Positions 50,188-58,510 of a stretch of 64,000 nt of DNA are shown here, one piece after another. Every line of letters begins with the position of its first letter. Position 1 is the stretch's first letter. A program made the translations under genes and the position numbers. The DNA is from Pseudomonadales bacterium (GTDB lineage: Bacteria > Pseudomonadota > Gammaproteobacteria > Pseudomonadales > Azotimanducaceae), in contig JAEPOO010000001.1 in assembly GCA_017642855.1 (NCBI GenBank), forward strand, positions 2,209,469 through 2,273,468, given 5' to 3'. A model generated the notes under the pieces. The model searched no databases, was not told the origin of the DNA, and saw nothing but the letters and a program-made list of their open reading frames with translations.

Positions 50188-50262
50188 CGAGGCAAAGCTA
50201 TTGAGACTCGCACAAAGGAGAAAGCAGATAAGTGTGGTTTGTCGAATGATTCTATTGTCCTT
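50188..50262 (-). other. Candidate non-AUG start and signal peptide of the YidC-like gene
   Basis: The frame continues upstream of the GTG without a stop and encodes IIRQTTLICFLLCASLNSFA followed by S, a clear secretory signal. AAGGA (50262-50258) lies 7 nt before an ATC (50250) and 10 nt before an ATT (50247); there is no ATG, GTG or TTG in frame upstream until a stop at 50305. So either initiation uses AUC/AUU or a base differs from the real genome. Confidence 0.5.
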
Positions 50263-50267
50263 ATAAT
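50239..50267 (+). promoter_or_regulatory. Sigma-70-type promoter for the YIDPGTG small protein
   Basis: TTGTCG (50239-50244), a 17-bp spacer and a perfect TATAAT (50262-50267) precede the GTG at 50295 by about 27 bp. The elements overlap the N-terminal coding part of the divergent YidC-like gene, so the two genes share this short control region. Confidence 0.55.
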
Positions 50268-50294
50268 CGCGGAATTCTTTTAGACCTGAACTCC

Positions 50295-50531
50295 GTGAAC
50301 GCTCTCAGACCTTTATTGTTTACTCTTCTTGTCACTTCGGCACTACCGAGTTACGGATACATTGATCCCGGTACCGGCAGCCTGATTATTCAATCCATCA
50401 TCGGCGCCATTGCTGCCATCGGCGTTACGATGAAATTGTACTGGCACAAACTCAAGTTGATGTTCTCCAAGCAGGACAAGTCGGCTGAGTCCGGAAAAGC
50501 GCAAGAGGACGTTAGCGACCCGCCCGCCTGA
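50295..50531 (+). CDS. Small membrane or secreted protein with YIDPGTG motif
   Basis: This 78-aa protein has an N-terminal signal-like segment (PLLFTLLVTSALPSYG), then YIDPGTGSLIIQSIIGAIAAIGVTMKLYW as a second hydrophobic segment, and a charged C-tail. The YIDPGTG...KLYW pattern recurs in small proteins next to polysaccharide and sulfatase genes in other proteobacteria (recalled context, not searched). The start is GTG. It overlaps the end of the convergent methyltransferase gene by 20 bp. Confidence 0.72.
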   Translation: MNALRPLLFTLLVTSALPSYGYIDPGTGSLIIQSIIGAIAAIGVTMKLYWHKLKLMFSKQDKSAESGKAQEDVSDPPA

Positions 50532-51918
50532 CCATTAAATATAGGTGGCGTTCAGTGCCTGAAATGGGCAACGCTTTTTCAATCGTAAAATACTGCTCGA
50601 AGGCTTCCCTGAACCCCGATTCGGTATAATCCGGGAAAATGTCCTCGCGGGTCGCCAGCAGCCGCACTACCTGTGAATCACTTTTTGGCACAAACTCGAT
50701 AATCAGCCGCTCACACATATGGGCAAACAGCTCTGCACATCGCACCAGCGGTACATTATTCGAGATAGCGATGTGATGGATGACCGCCAGAGCCAGACCC
50801 AGATCAATGTGCGTGCGCCCAATCACAGGATCCCGCTCCTGATTTGCCCAGCCGATTCCCGGACTCGGATTGGTCACATCAAGCAACAAAGGATAAAGCG
50901 CAGTCTCATCGTTTTCCCTTATCTGGCGATAATTGCGTTCAACCGCAACCTCATCGACGTCATAGGAGAGAACGCTGTAGCCTTCCCCTGCGGCTATGCG
51001 GCTGAAGCGACCGGTATTTGCACCGAAATCCGCAGCCACCCTGCCGGTAGATCCGCTGTCACGAACAAATTCCTGAACCATGGCTTCTTTTTCACGCATG
51101 GCATCATCGATGTAATTCGTGTCTGAATAATAATTGCCCCATTCGGTGTTAGGCGGCTGCCATTCAAGCTTTTTCGTGGCGCTGATGAGGCTGCTGATCA
51201 ACCCCTCGAAACGGACTTTGCTCATTTCCACCTGTTTAACCGATTCACTGGATCTTGCTTCGTCTGCATACCTGACCTGCGATTTCGCGTGGAGATGAAT
51301 GTGGGCCAGGAGGCTGAAATTGAACCAGGACGATCGGGGCAGCAGCGAGCTGGTCAGATCCAGCGGGATGCCATCAATAAAGGATTTGAGCAAATGGGTC
51401 AGTCGGTAGTCCCGATAAACCGTCAGCACCAGGGGCGCCAGAAAATGCTGGCAGTACTGTCGATACGCTGACCAGGGGCTTCCCTCTTCGTAACGCTCGA
51501 AGGATAACGTGTCGATAAACCTGGGTTTGCCGTCATGAAGTTGTACGTTGTAGGCGCTGGCATCTTTCAGTGTCATACCATGCTTCAGAGCAAGCAACTG
51601 GATCTCCAAGGTCAAAAGCGCAGACTCTTTCAATTGACTGAAACTCCACTCGTACGGATACGAGACGTACTTCAGTTGTTCAGGCTTCAGAATCTTGCTG
51701 GCGTTGTCAGACTCCAGTTCCTCGTGGGAGAGCAGCCAGCCACGATTCACCAGTTCTGAATACAAACCGGAATCCATCAGATGTTGATAATCCTGAAAAT
51801 AGGATTGATTGACCTTCCTGAGAATCAGTCCATCTTTCTTAAAAAGATAACCGTCAGGATCGCGGAATGACGCGGCGATGGGTTCCAATGATCTACATCC
51901 GTACGACAAAGACCTCAT
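50512..51918 (-). CDS. Kinase-like/SAM-methyltransferase fusion protein
   Basis: The C-terminal half (from about residue 275) is a class I methyltransferase: VAADFGANTGRFSRIA is motif I, then SYDVDEVAVERNY, LALAVIHHIA and IEFVPKSDSQV. The N-terminal half resembles a protein-kinase fold: the loop LKDASAYN gives Asp119 and Asn124, and FIDTLSF gives Asp136, the spacing of the kinase catalytic and metal-binding loops. E. coli WbdD, which caps O9a chains, also combines these two activities, in the opposite order. The start is uncertain: the ATG at 51918 gives MRSLSYGCRSLEPIAASF; a longer frame to 51984 exists. It is divergent from the sulfatase gene. Confidence 0.7.
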   Translation of the reverse strand: MRSLSYGCRSLEPIAASFRDPDGYLFKKDGLILRKVNQSYFQDYQHLMDSGLYSELVNRGWLLSHEELESDNASKILKPEQLKYVSYPYEWSFSQLKESALLTLEIQLLALKHGMTLKDASAYNVQLHDGKPRFIDTLSFERYEEGSPWSAYRQYCQHFLAPLVLTVYRDYRLTHLLKSFIDGIPLDLTSSLLPRSSWFNFSLLAHIHLHAKSQVRYADEARSSESVKQVEMSKVRFEGLISSLISATKKLEWQPPNTEWGNYYSDTNYIDDAMREKEAMVQEFVRDSGSTGRVAADFGANTGRFSRIAAGEGYSVLSYDVDEVAVERNYRQIRENDETALYPLLLDVTNPSPGIGWANQERDPVIGRTHIDLGLALAVIHHIAISNNVPLVRCAELFAHMCERLIIEFVPKSDSQVVRLLATREDIFPDYTESGFREAFEQYFTIEKALPISGTERHLYLMVRRAGR

Positions 51919-52029
51919 TATAAAGGTAAAGGGGTCGCATGAAAGAACAATGCGGCCAACAGCGGTCGAGGTTGACCGATTCACGCTCCGGTTATTAAAT
52001 CAACGCACACACTCCCAGCTGTCATCACG

Positions 52030-54627
52030 ATGGAACAACCCCAAATCAAAGATTTTGATCGCATCGTTCTGTCGTTAGCGCTCCCTTTCGTACTGATCGC
52101 ATTTCCATTCCTGCACGTTTACGCCAACAACGTCACAAATCTGCAGCTGCCGATGTCTGCGTTCATAGGTGTTTTTGGATCTGCAATCCTCGCAATCGCA
52201 GTAGGATCTTTCGTGCTGTTAAAGCTCCTGCCACGAGCTGGTCAAATCTGGTTTATCGCTTTGACCGCGTATCTCATGGTGCTCGTCTGGCTGCAGACCA
52301 ACTTTTTTATCGGCGCATTTGGTTTTCTGACGGGGGAAACGCCGGACTGGCAAATCGATCGAGGCACTCAGATTCTGCAATCGGTCTTTCTGGTCGTCCT
52401 GTTATTGGGCATGCTCTGGCTCAGAGACACCGTCAGCAGCAACATCAGCTTCATGGTTGGCCTGATTGCCCTTAGCTCAATGGCTTACGTCCCAAGTCTG
52501 CTTGAAAAATCGAATCGAGTAGAAAACACAAAATACAGCTTCAACAGGACCGGCGTCTTCGAATTTTCCCGCGCAAAGAATGTCGTAATCTTTGTTCTGG
52601 ATTCGGCACAGGCCGACGTCGTTTACGAAGTCCTCGAAAAAAATCCTGAGATAAAAGAGAAATATCGCGGTTTTACCCTCTTTCGAAACAGCGTCAGTAA
52701 CTTTCCGAAAACTTACGCGTCCATCCCTTCTCTGCTGACCGGTGAAGCTTACGATAACGCCCAACCACTGCATGACTATCTCAAGCAGGTTTATCTCGAG
52801 AAGAGTCTTGCGGCACAACTTACCGCTAATGGCTTTGACTCGCGCCTGTTGTCATCGTCACCTCACGCATTGCTCGCACATCCGAGTGTCGCGGCAAACG
52901 TTTCAGACAATACCGGCAATGCGGTTTCAAGTTCCCTGTTGACCGATGAAGCGGAGACCTTGGCCAACCTGATGTTGTTCCGTGTGTCGCCACACCTTTT
53001 AAAGCCCGCGGTGTACAACGATGGTGAATTCAGAATCTCCATTGACCGGCCCAAAACATCATCTACTGCTGAAAATTGCAGCCTCAGCGAGGCAGAACGA
53101 GACTTTTCAAAGGAACGGCGATCTTTTGACAATGTGTTTCTTGATGAGTTTGCCAAGTGCACGCAAATTTCAATGGATCAGCCAGCGCTCAAGTTCTATC
53201 ACCTTTATGCGCCTCACGCGCCTTACCAGGCTGACGAAACCTTCGCTTACATCGGTAGCAAACCACTTAGCAGGCAGTGGTTTTCACTCCAGACCCAGGG
53301 CATTTTGAGTGTCGTTGGTAATCTTCTTACGGACATGGAAGCCAAAGGACTGATGGATAACTCGCTCATCATCATCACCAGCGATCATGGTGAAGGGGAA
53401 TACAATGTCGGGATAAATTATCCAGAGAATCTTCCCAAGGAAACTGGATCAGGCGGACAAGTCGGGCAGAATATTGTCAGGGGAGGCATTCCTCTCATGA
53501 TGGCGAGTCGTCCCGAGGATCGCGCTGGAGCGCTTCAAATCTCCGACGTTCCAGTCCAGCTGACCGATGTCCCGGCGACCGTCTACGACTGGCTGGGCAT
53601 GGAAAACACGACTCCAGGCAAATCCATCTTCTCTATAGAGGCAGATGAGAGTCGAACCAGATACCATCGCTACTACCAATTTGCCGGGTGGAACATTGAC
53701 TACATCATTCCCCTGACCGAGTACGCGGTAGATGGATTCAGCTGGTATGAAAGCTCGTGGTCACGATCCGGGAGAACCTTCGACCAAGGCATCGCCAACA
53801 GTTTCGAGGGTGAGTTTCTGACACTCAGTCGAACAGGCAACTTCGATGAGCGCGTTCACACGGGCTGGACCACACCGGGCAAGGTGGCTCGCGGCATCAC
53901 AGAATCTGGCGCAGCTGTGGTGCTTCGAGGTACCGGTCAATCCCTGCTGACTGCAAAGCATGCGCTTTACAGTAAAGAGGATGCGATCATCAGCCTGTTT
54001 CAAGATGGAGAACCGATCGGCAACTGGACCTTCGCCAAAAACGATGGTCAAAGAGCAAAAACACTGGTTCTCGACGTCACTGGCGAATTCGAACTCGGCC
54101 TTCAAACAACGTCAGGAAACGGACGAAACGTCAGGTTTCGAGAGCTTCGACTGGAACCCGTGACGGCATATACCTACGAATTAGGCACACCGATCAACTT
54201 CACGGACTTAGGCAACTCCAGCGAGTATCGAACCTACGGATGGTCCAGAACCGAGTTCTGGGGTACCTCATCTATCGGACACGCTTCCGGGGTCATCGTC
54301 ACACTGGATCCAAGCATCAATGAACCTCTGAGGGTTGATCTGACCTTATCAGGATATGTGTTTGAACGATGGCCTGCCCAGGAAGTCGAACTATTCGCCA
54401 ATGACACACTTATCGGCAATCTCACTCTGACAGATCGTAAACGGGTAACATATACTTTTGATATCGGACCGGATGTCATCAGCAATGCCGGTGTTCTGGA
54501 TTTCACGTTTAACTACAGGACACCACTGAGACAAAGCGAACATGGGATATCCGGTGACACGCGTTTGCAGGCCATCGCCATGGTAGAGATGACAGTCAAT
54601 CGCGCGAAAAACGCTCCGGGAAGTTAG
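52030..54627 (+). CDS. Membrane sulfatase/LtaS-EptA-type transferase
   Basis: This 865-aa protein has four to five N-terminal membrane segments (residues 10-165) and a large extracytoplasmic part. The alkaline-phosphatase fold is seen in VVIFVLDSAQADVVYEVL (metal Asp), FPKTYASIPSLLTGE (Thr nucleophile candidate) and IIITSDHGEGEYN (metal Asp/His). The last 270 residues (from about 600) look like beta-sandwich modules and may bind the glycan. Relatives add phosphoglycerol or phosphoethanolamine to surface glycans or cleave sulfate. It starts 111 bp from the divergent kinase/methyltransferase gene and is followed by the Wzm gene after 11 bp. Confidence 0.8.
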   Translation: MEQPQIKDFDRIVLSLALPFVLIAFPFLHVYANNVTNLQLPMSAFIGVFGSAILAIAVGSFVLLKLLPRAGQIWFIALTAYLMVLVWLQTNFFIGAFGFLTGETPDWQIDRGTQILQSVFLVVLLLGMLWLRDTVSSNISFMVGLIALSSMAYVPSLLEKSNRVENTKYSFNRTGVFEFSRAKNVVIFVLDSAQADVVYEVLEKNPEIKEKYRGFTLFRNSVSNFPKTYASIPSLLTGEAYDNAQPLHDYLKQVYLEKSLAAQLTANGFDSRLLSSSPHALLAHPSVAANVSDNTGNAVSSSLLTDEAETLANLMLFRVSPHLLKPAVYNDGEFRISIDRPKTSSTAENCSLSEAERDFSKERRSFDNVFLDEFAKCTQISMDQPALKFYHLYAPHAPYQADETFAYIGSKPLSRQWFSLQTQGILSVVGNLLTDMEAKGLMDNSLIIITSDHGEGEYNVGINYPENLPKETGSGGQVGQNIVRGGIPLMMASRPEDRAGALQISDVPVQLTDVPATVYDWLGMENTTPGKSIFSIEADESRTRYHRYYQFAGWNIDYIIPLTEYAVDGFSWYESSWSRSGRTFDQGIANSFEGEFLTLSRTGNFDERVHTGWTTPGKVARGITESGAAVVLRGTGQSLLTAKHALYSKEDAIISLFQDGEPIGNWTFAKNDGQRAKTLVLDVTGEFELGLQTTSGNGRNVRFRELRLEPVTAYTYELGTPINFTDLGNSSEYRTYGWSRTEFWGTSSIGHASGVIVTLDPSINEPLRVDLTLSGYVFERWPAQEVELFANDTLIGNLTLTDRKRVTYTFDIGPDVISNAGVLDFTFNYRTPLRQSEHGISGDTRLQAIAMVEMTVNRAKNAPGS

Positions 54628-54638
54628 CAGACTTCCCT

Positions 54639-55433
54639 ATGTTTTCCGCGTTCACCACCCACGCCACGCTGACCAGACAATTGGTCATTCGGGAAATCAG
54701 CGCTCGCTACCGTGGCTCAGTCATGGGCGTGCTCTGGTCGCTGTTCACCCCGATCCTGATGCTCGGTATTTACACCTTCGTCTTTAACTATGTATTTAAA
54801 GCCCGTTGGCCCATGGTTTCAGAAGAAGGCGAAGTCCTGAACTTCGCCATGGTGTTGTTTCTTGGTTTGATCATTCACGGTCTGGTCGCCGATACGGTGA
54901 CCCGATCTCCGCGACTCATCCTCGACAACGTAAACCTGGTCAAAAAGGTCGTGTTTCCTTTGGAATCTTTGGCCTGGGTAATGATCCTGAATGCGCTGTT
55001 TAACTTTATGATCAGCCTCGCGCTGCTCCTCATCTTTGTATACTGGGAGTTGGGCCATATCCCGCTCACAGCGCTATGGCTGCCCTTAGTCCTTCTGCCT
55101 TATGTGGTGATTCTCATGGGCCTATCCTGGATCTTGGCCTGCCTTGGTGTTTATCTCCAGGATCTGCAACAAATTTCAGGAACCGCCGCCACACTCCTGC
55201 TGTTCTTAAGCCCGGTTTTTTACTCCATTACCATCCTGCCTGAGAATGTTCAGCCCTTTATCTATCTGAACCCGATCACCCTGATTGTAGAGTCTGCGCG
55301 CGCGGTGTTGCTGTATGGCAACCCTCCTGATTTTAGAGCCCTCGGCATCTATGCAGTCATTGCTATCGCGTTCTTTACGCTGGGTTACGCCCTATTCCAG
55401 AAGGCGCGAAAGGGTTTCGCGGATGTTGTCTGA
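54639..55433 (+). CDS. wzm: Polysaccharide ABC transporter permease (Wzm/TagG type)
   Basis: This 264-aa ABC-2 type permease has six membrane segments. The N-terminal LVIREISARYRGSVMGVLWSLFTPILML is the signature of O-antigen/teichoic acid exporters. The later LFLSPVFYSITILPENVQPFIYLNPIT is the conserved exporter loop. It overlaps the ATPase gene by one base (TGATG), as is usual for wzm-wzt pairs. Confidence 0.92.
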   Translation: MFSAFTTHATLTRQLVIREISARYRGSVMGVLWSLFTPILMLGIYTFVFNYVFKARWPMVSEEGEVLNFAMVLFLGLIIHGLVADTVTRSPRLILDNVNLVKKVVFPLESLAWVMILNALFNFMISLALLLIFVYWELGHIPLTALWLPLVLLPYVVILMGLSWILACLGVYLQDLQQISGTAATLLLFLSPVFYSITILPENVQPFIYLNPITLIVESARAVLLYGNPPDFRALGIYAVIAIAFFTLGYALFQKARKGFADVV

Positions 55434-56662
55434 TGATTAAGGTTGAAGGCGTTTCGAAAACCTATCGCATCTGGTCATCACCAACGAGCAGACTTTTGCT
55501 GCCCCTGGCGCACCGCTTCTACAGACCTTTGGCTGCCAGTCATTACGAAGCGCTTTACCAGAAACATTGCAGCGAGGTCCACGCACTCAGCGACATCAGC
55601 TTTTCACTTGAATCAGGAGACAGCCTCGGTGTCATCGGACTCAATGGCAGTGGCAAGAGCACACTGCTGCAGATTATCGCCGGCACACTGACGCCCTCTG
55701 AAGGCAAAGTCACGGTTGAGGGTCGAGTCGCCGCATTACTTGAACTAGGCAGTGGTTTCGATCCTGAATTCACCGGGAAAGAAAACGTCTACTTAAACGC
55801 GGCGATCCTGGGACTCACTGAAGAAGAAATAGAAGCACGTTACGATCAAATCGTGGCGTTCGCTGACATCGGTGATGCCATCGATCATCCCGTAAAAACT
55901 TACAGCTCAGGCATGATGGTCAGACTGGCATTCGCGGTGCAGGTCCATGTAGAACCAGATGTCCTTATCGTCGACGAGGCACTCGCTGTTGGCGATGCCC
56001 GCTTTCAGGCCAAAGCGCTGAACAAACTGGATGAAATTCTGGCCCGTGGAACGACACTTTTGTTCGTCGGGCACGATCTGAACACCGTCAAATCATTCTG
56101 TCGCCGCGCCATCCTTCTGGACCATGGGAACACCATGCAGGTCGGGCTTTCCGATGACGTGATCGCCTCTTATCTGCAGCTCGTGCAGCAACATCAACTC
56201 CAGGACAAAGCTGTTACCGTCAGCGATGCACCGCGCGGGTTCTCCTTAGATCACTACATGGTCGAGAAAGCAGAGATCAAGGGTTACGGCGAACACGCAG
56301 AACTCAGTTTCGGCGCCAGCATCACCATCAACATGGAAGTCAAACTAGGGAAAAGCGCCGCAGCACCCTACCTCATTTTCGACATCATCGATGCCAAGGG
56401 TCTGCAACTCACAGGCAGACGGATTCCGATACCCACCGAGGACAGTATTGCCGGCAGACTGGAGCTCGATCTCATGCTGGAGTGCCGCTTTCAGCAGGGC
56501 GTTTATCGATTCCGGTTTCGGATCGTAGATGCGCCCACCATTGAAGATTCTCGACTGTTAAGTCGGCAGGACGATCTCGTCTCAATACACCTAGTAGAGG
56601 ACGTGCGGGACCAGTTTACGGGCATCTTCCCTGTGCCCATTGAGGTGAATTGGCAGGGCTAA
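55433..56662 (+). CDS. wzt: Polysaccharide ABC transporter ATPase with C-terminal sensing domain (Wzt type)
   Basis: The N-terminal 240 residues form the ATPase: Walker A GLNGSGKST, the LELGSGFDPEFTGKENVYLNAAILG segment specific to exporters of this class, signature YSSGMMVRLAFAV and Walker B LIVDEALAVGD. Residues about 250-409 form a beta-rich Wzt C-domain (FSLDHYMVEKAEIKGYGE onward). In E. coli O9a this domain recognises a capped chain end before export (established). Here a kinase/methyltransferase fusion lies three genes away, which fits that model. Confidence 0.9.
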   Translation: MIKVEGVSKTYRIWSSPTSRLLLPLAHRFYRPLAASHYEALYQKHCSEVHALSDISFSLESGDSLGVIGLNGSGKSTLLQIIAGTLTPSEGKVTVEGRVAALLELGSGFDPEFTGKENVYLNAAILGLTEEEIEARYDQIVAFADIGDAIDHPVKTYSSGMMVRLAFAVQVHVEPDVLIVDEALAVGDARFQAKALNKLDEILARGTTLLFVGHDLNTVKSFCRRAILLDHGNTMQVGLSDDVIASYLQLVQQHQLQDKAVTVSDAPRGFSLDHYMVEKAEIKGYGEHAELSFGASITINMEVKLGKSAAAPYLIFDIIDAKGLQLTGRRIPIPTEDSIAGRLELDLMLECRFQQGVYRFRFRIVDAPTIEDSRLLSRQDDLVSIHLVEDVRDQFTGIFPVPIEVNWQG

Positions 56663-56663
56663 A

Positions 56664-56700
56664 CAAAAAAAAGGCGGGTAAGTTTCCTTACCCGCCTCAA
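56664..56700 (-). terminator. Intrinsic terminator between convergent wzt and ABC exporter genes
   Basis: GGCGGGTAAG (56673-56682) pairs perfectly with CTTACCCGCC (56687-56696) around TTTC. On the minus strand it is followed by eight Ts, ending leftward transcription from the ABCC-type pair. On the plus strand the stem follows the wzt stop by 10 bp and is likely to serve wzt too. Confidence 0.85.
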
Positions 56701-56728
56701 CTAGCTCGCTAAATGTCTTAGCGTTCAC

Positions 56729-58507
56729 TTAAGCGACAAACTGATCCTGTAGGTTAGGCATCATTTGTCGAGGGGAACCCTGCCTGAGCAGACGACCGTT
56801 TTTCATCTCAAGGATCAGGTCATAACGCTCAAGGCTCTCCAGTCGATGAGCAATCGTGATAACCGTTTTTTTGGCTAGGACCGTACGCATCAGTCTCTGG
56901 ATCATTTCGTCGGTTTTACGGTCCAAGGCACTGGTTGGCTCATCCATCAGGATAATTTTCTTATCCAGCAGAATGAGTCGAGCAATGCAAAGCAGCTGCC
57001 GTTCACCCACGCTATAGTCCCTGCCGCCTTCAAGCACACGTGCATCAAGGCTTACGTTGAGACCAACGGTTCTCAGCACCGCCCTCATCTCATCGTCGGA
57101 GACATCCATATCCCCTTTCAGATTGAAACGAATATCACCCATAAACAGGTACGGATCCTGCGGTACGACCCCAAAATGTGAACGCACACAGTTCACATCG
57201 ACATCAAACAGCGACTGCTCACCAATCCGAATATCACCCGCCTGATGGTGAACCATGCGAAACATGGCCTGCATCAGAGAAGATTTACCGGCCCCCGTTC
57301 GGCCGACGATGCCTACTTTCTGACTCTCCGGAATCCTGAGAGAGAGTCCATCCAAGATTCTTGGCAAACCCGGTCGGTAAGACATGGCGTAGTTGTCGAA
57401 CACAATGTCGCCTTTAAGATCCACGTCCTGAACGATGGGTCTCACAGACAATGCTTTGCTCTCCTCGGCAGTCTCATTCGGCAAATCGATCATGAAGAAA
57501 ACCCGACGCGCATGAGACGCAGTCTCACCGAGGAATGACATATCCCAGGCAAGGTTGAAGAACAGGCTGTTCAGGTTAAAGACTGCGGTGATGATCACCG
57601 CTGCCAGCGTTGTTGTGATCAGACCAGCATGCAGGCCATACACAAGGAAACCATAGACAACGATGGCATACACGGCAGAGATCAAACCCATCCAGAGCAT
57701 GCCCCAGGCCATGAGACGCGCGTAAAACAACTGAATATTCATGGAATCACCGAAAGCTTTGTGGATTCGCTCCAGCAGATTTTCCTGGGTGTTATACAGC
57801 TTGAAGATGGTTCTACCTTCAATCAGGTCTGTTTCACGGTGCAGCGTTTCACCAATCTTCACCGAGCGGATCTCACGGGCGTGACTCATCATCGGCGCAA
57901 GCTGCGCCTGAAGTGCCACATAGCAGATGACCGCAGGAATAATCAGCAATCCTGCCACCGGGTTTGCCACCATAATCAACGCGCCAACGCACAACACCTC
58001 AATCAGGCCACTTACCGTATCTCCATAAGACATGACGCCTTCCAGACGTAGCATGCCCCAGTCACTCAGCATTCGATTCAGCAGGCGACCCGACGGGTTC
58101 TCATCGTAGAAAGTCGTCCGAACCTTGGACATGTTCTGCATGAGGTCACGGTGAACATTCTGCGTAGACCACTGACCCGATAACTCAAACAGCATCCAGG
58201 CACTGATACGACAGAACATGGCCAGCAACACAAGCATCACCAGTGTTGATAAGGTCGCAGGCACGACAACTTCACGGCTCAGAACTTCGTGAGTCACACT
58301 ACAGCTCGCCTCACCAAAACAGCCCAGCATTTCGCCAACAAACCACAGAAAATAAGGTGGTATGGCTGCGGCAAAAAACATCACCAGCAATGTCGGCGCC
58401 ATCAATTTGTGTAGCAAGGACAGTGACCCGGCGAACCGGATCAATGTCTTGATGTTGTTCTGCTTTGCAGAAACTTCTTCTACTGTCACAAAATTTTTGT
58501 CGTTCAT
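56729..58507 (-). CDS. ABC half-exporter, ABCC/MRP-like, second half (canonical site)
   Basis: This has a six-span exporter domain and an ATPase domain (592 aa). The transmembrane part carries the ABCC-type TTFYDENPSGRLLNRMLSDWG. Walker A is GRTGAGKSS near residue 400, the signature is YSVGERQLLCIAR (as in eukaryotic ABCC NBD2, WSVGQRQL), and Walker B is IILMDEPTSALD with the catalytic Glu intact. It starts 3 bp after the partner gene and would form a heterodimer with it. The cargo is unknown; the neighbouring surface genes suggest lipid, glycan or drug export. Confidence 0.85.
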   Translation of the reverse strand: MNDKNFVTVEEVSAKQNNIKTLIRFAGSLSLLHKLMAPTLLVMFFAAAIPPYFLWFVGEMLGCFGEASCSVTHEVLSREVVVPATLSTLVMLVLLAMFCRISAWMLFELSGQWSTQNVHRDLMQNMSKVRTTFYDENPSGRLLNRMLSDWGMLRLEGVMSYGDTVSGLIEVLCVGALIMVANPVAGLLIIPAVICYVALQAQLAPMMSHAREIRSVKIGETLHRETDLIEGRTIFKLYNTQENLLERIHKAFGDSMNIQLFYARLMAWGMLWMGLISAVYAIVVYGFLVYGLHAGLITTTLAAVIITAVFNLNSLFFNLAWDMSFLGETASHARRVFFMIDLPNETAEESKALSVRPIVQDVDLKGDIVFDNYAMSYRPGLPRILDGLSLRIPESQKVGIVGRTGAGKSSLMQAMFRMVHHQAGDIRIGEQSLFDVDVNCVRSHFGVVPQDPYLFMGDIRFNLKGDMDVSDDEMRAVLRTVGLNVSLDARVLEGGRDYSVGERQLLCIARLILLDKKIILMDEPTSALDRKTDEMIQRLMRTVLAKKTVITIAHRLESLERYDLILEMKNGRLLRQGSPRQMMPNLQDQFVA

Positions 58508-58510
58508 GAC

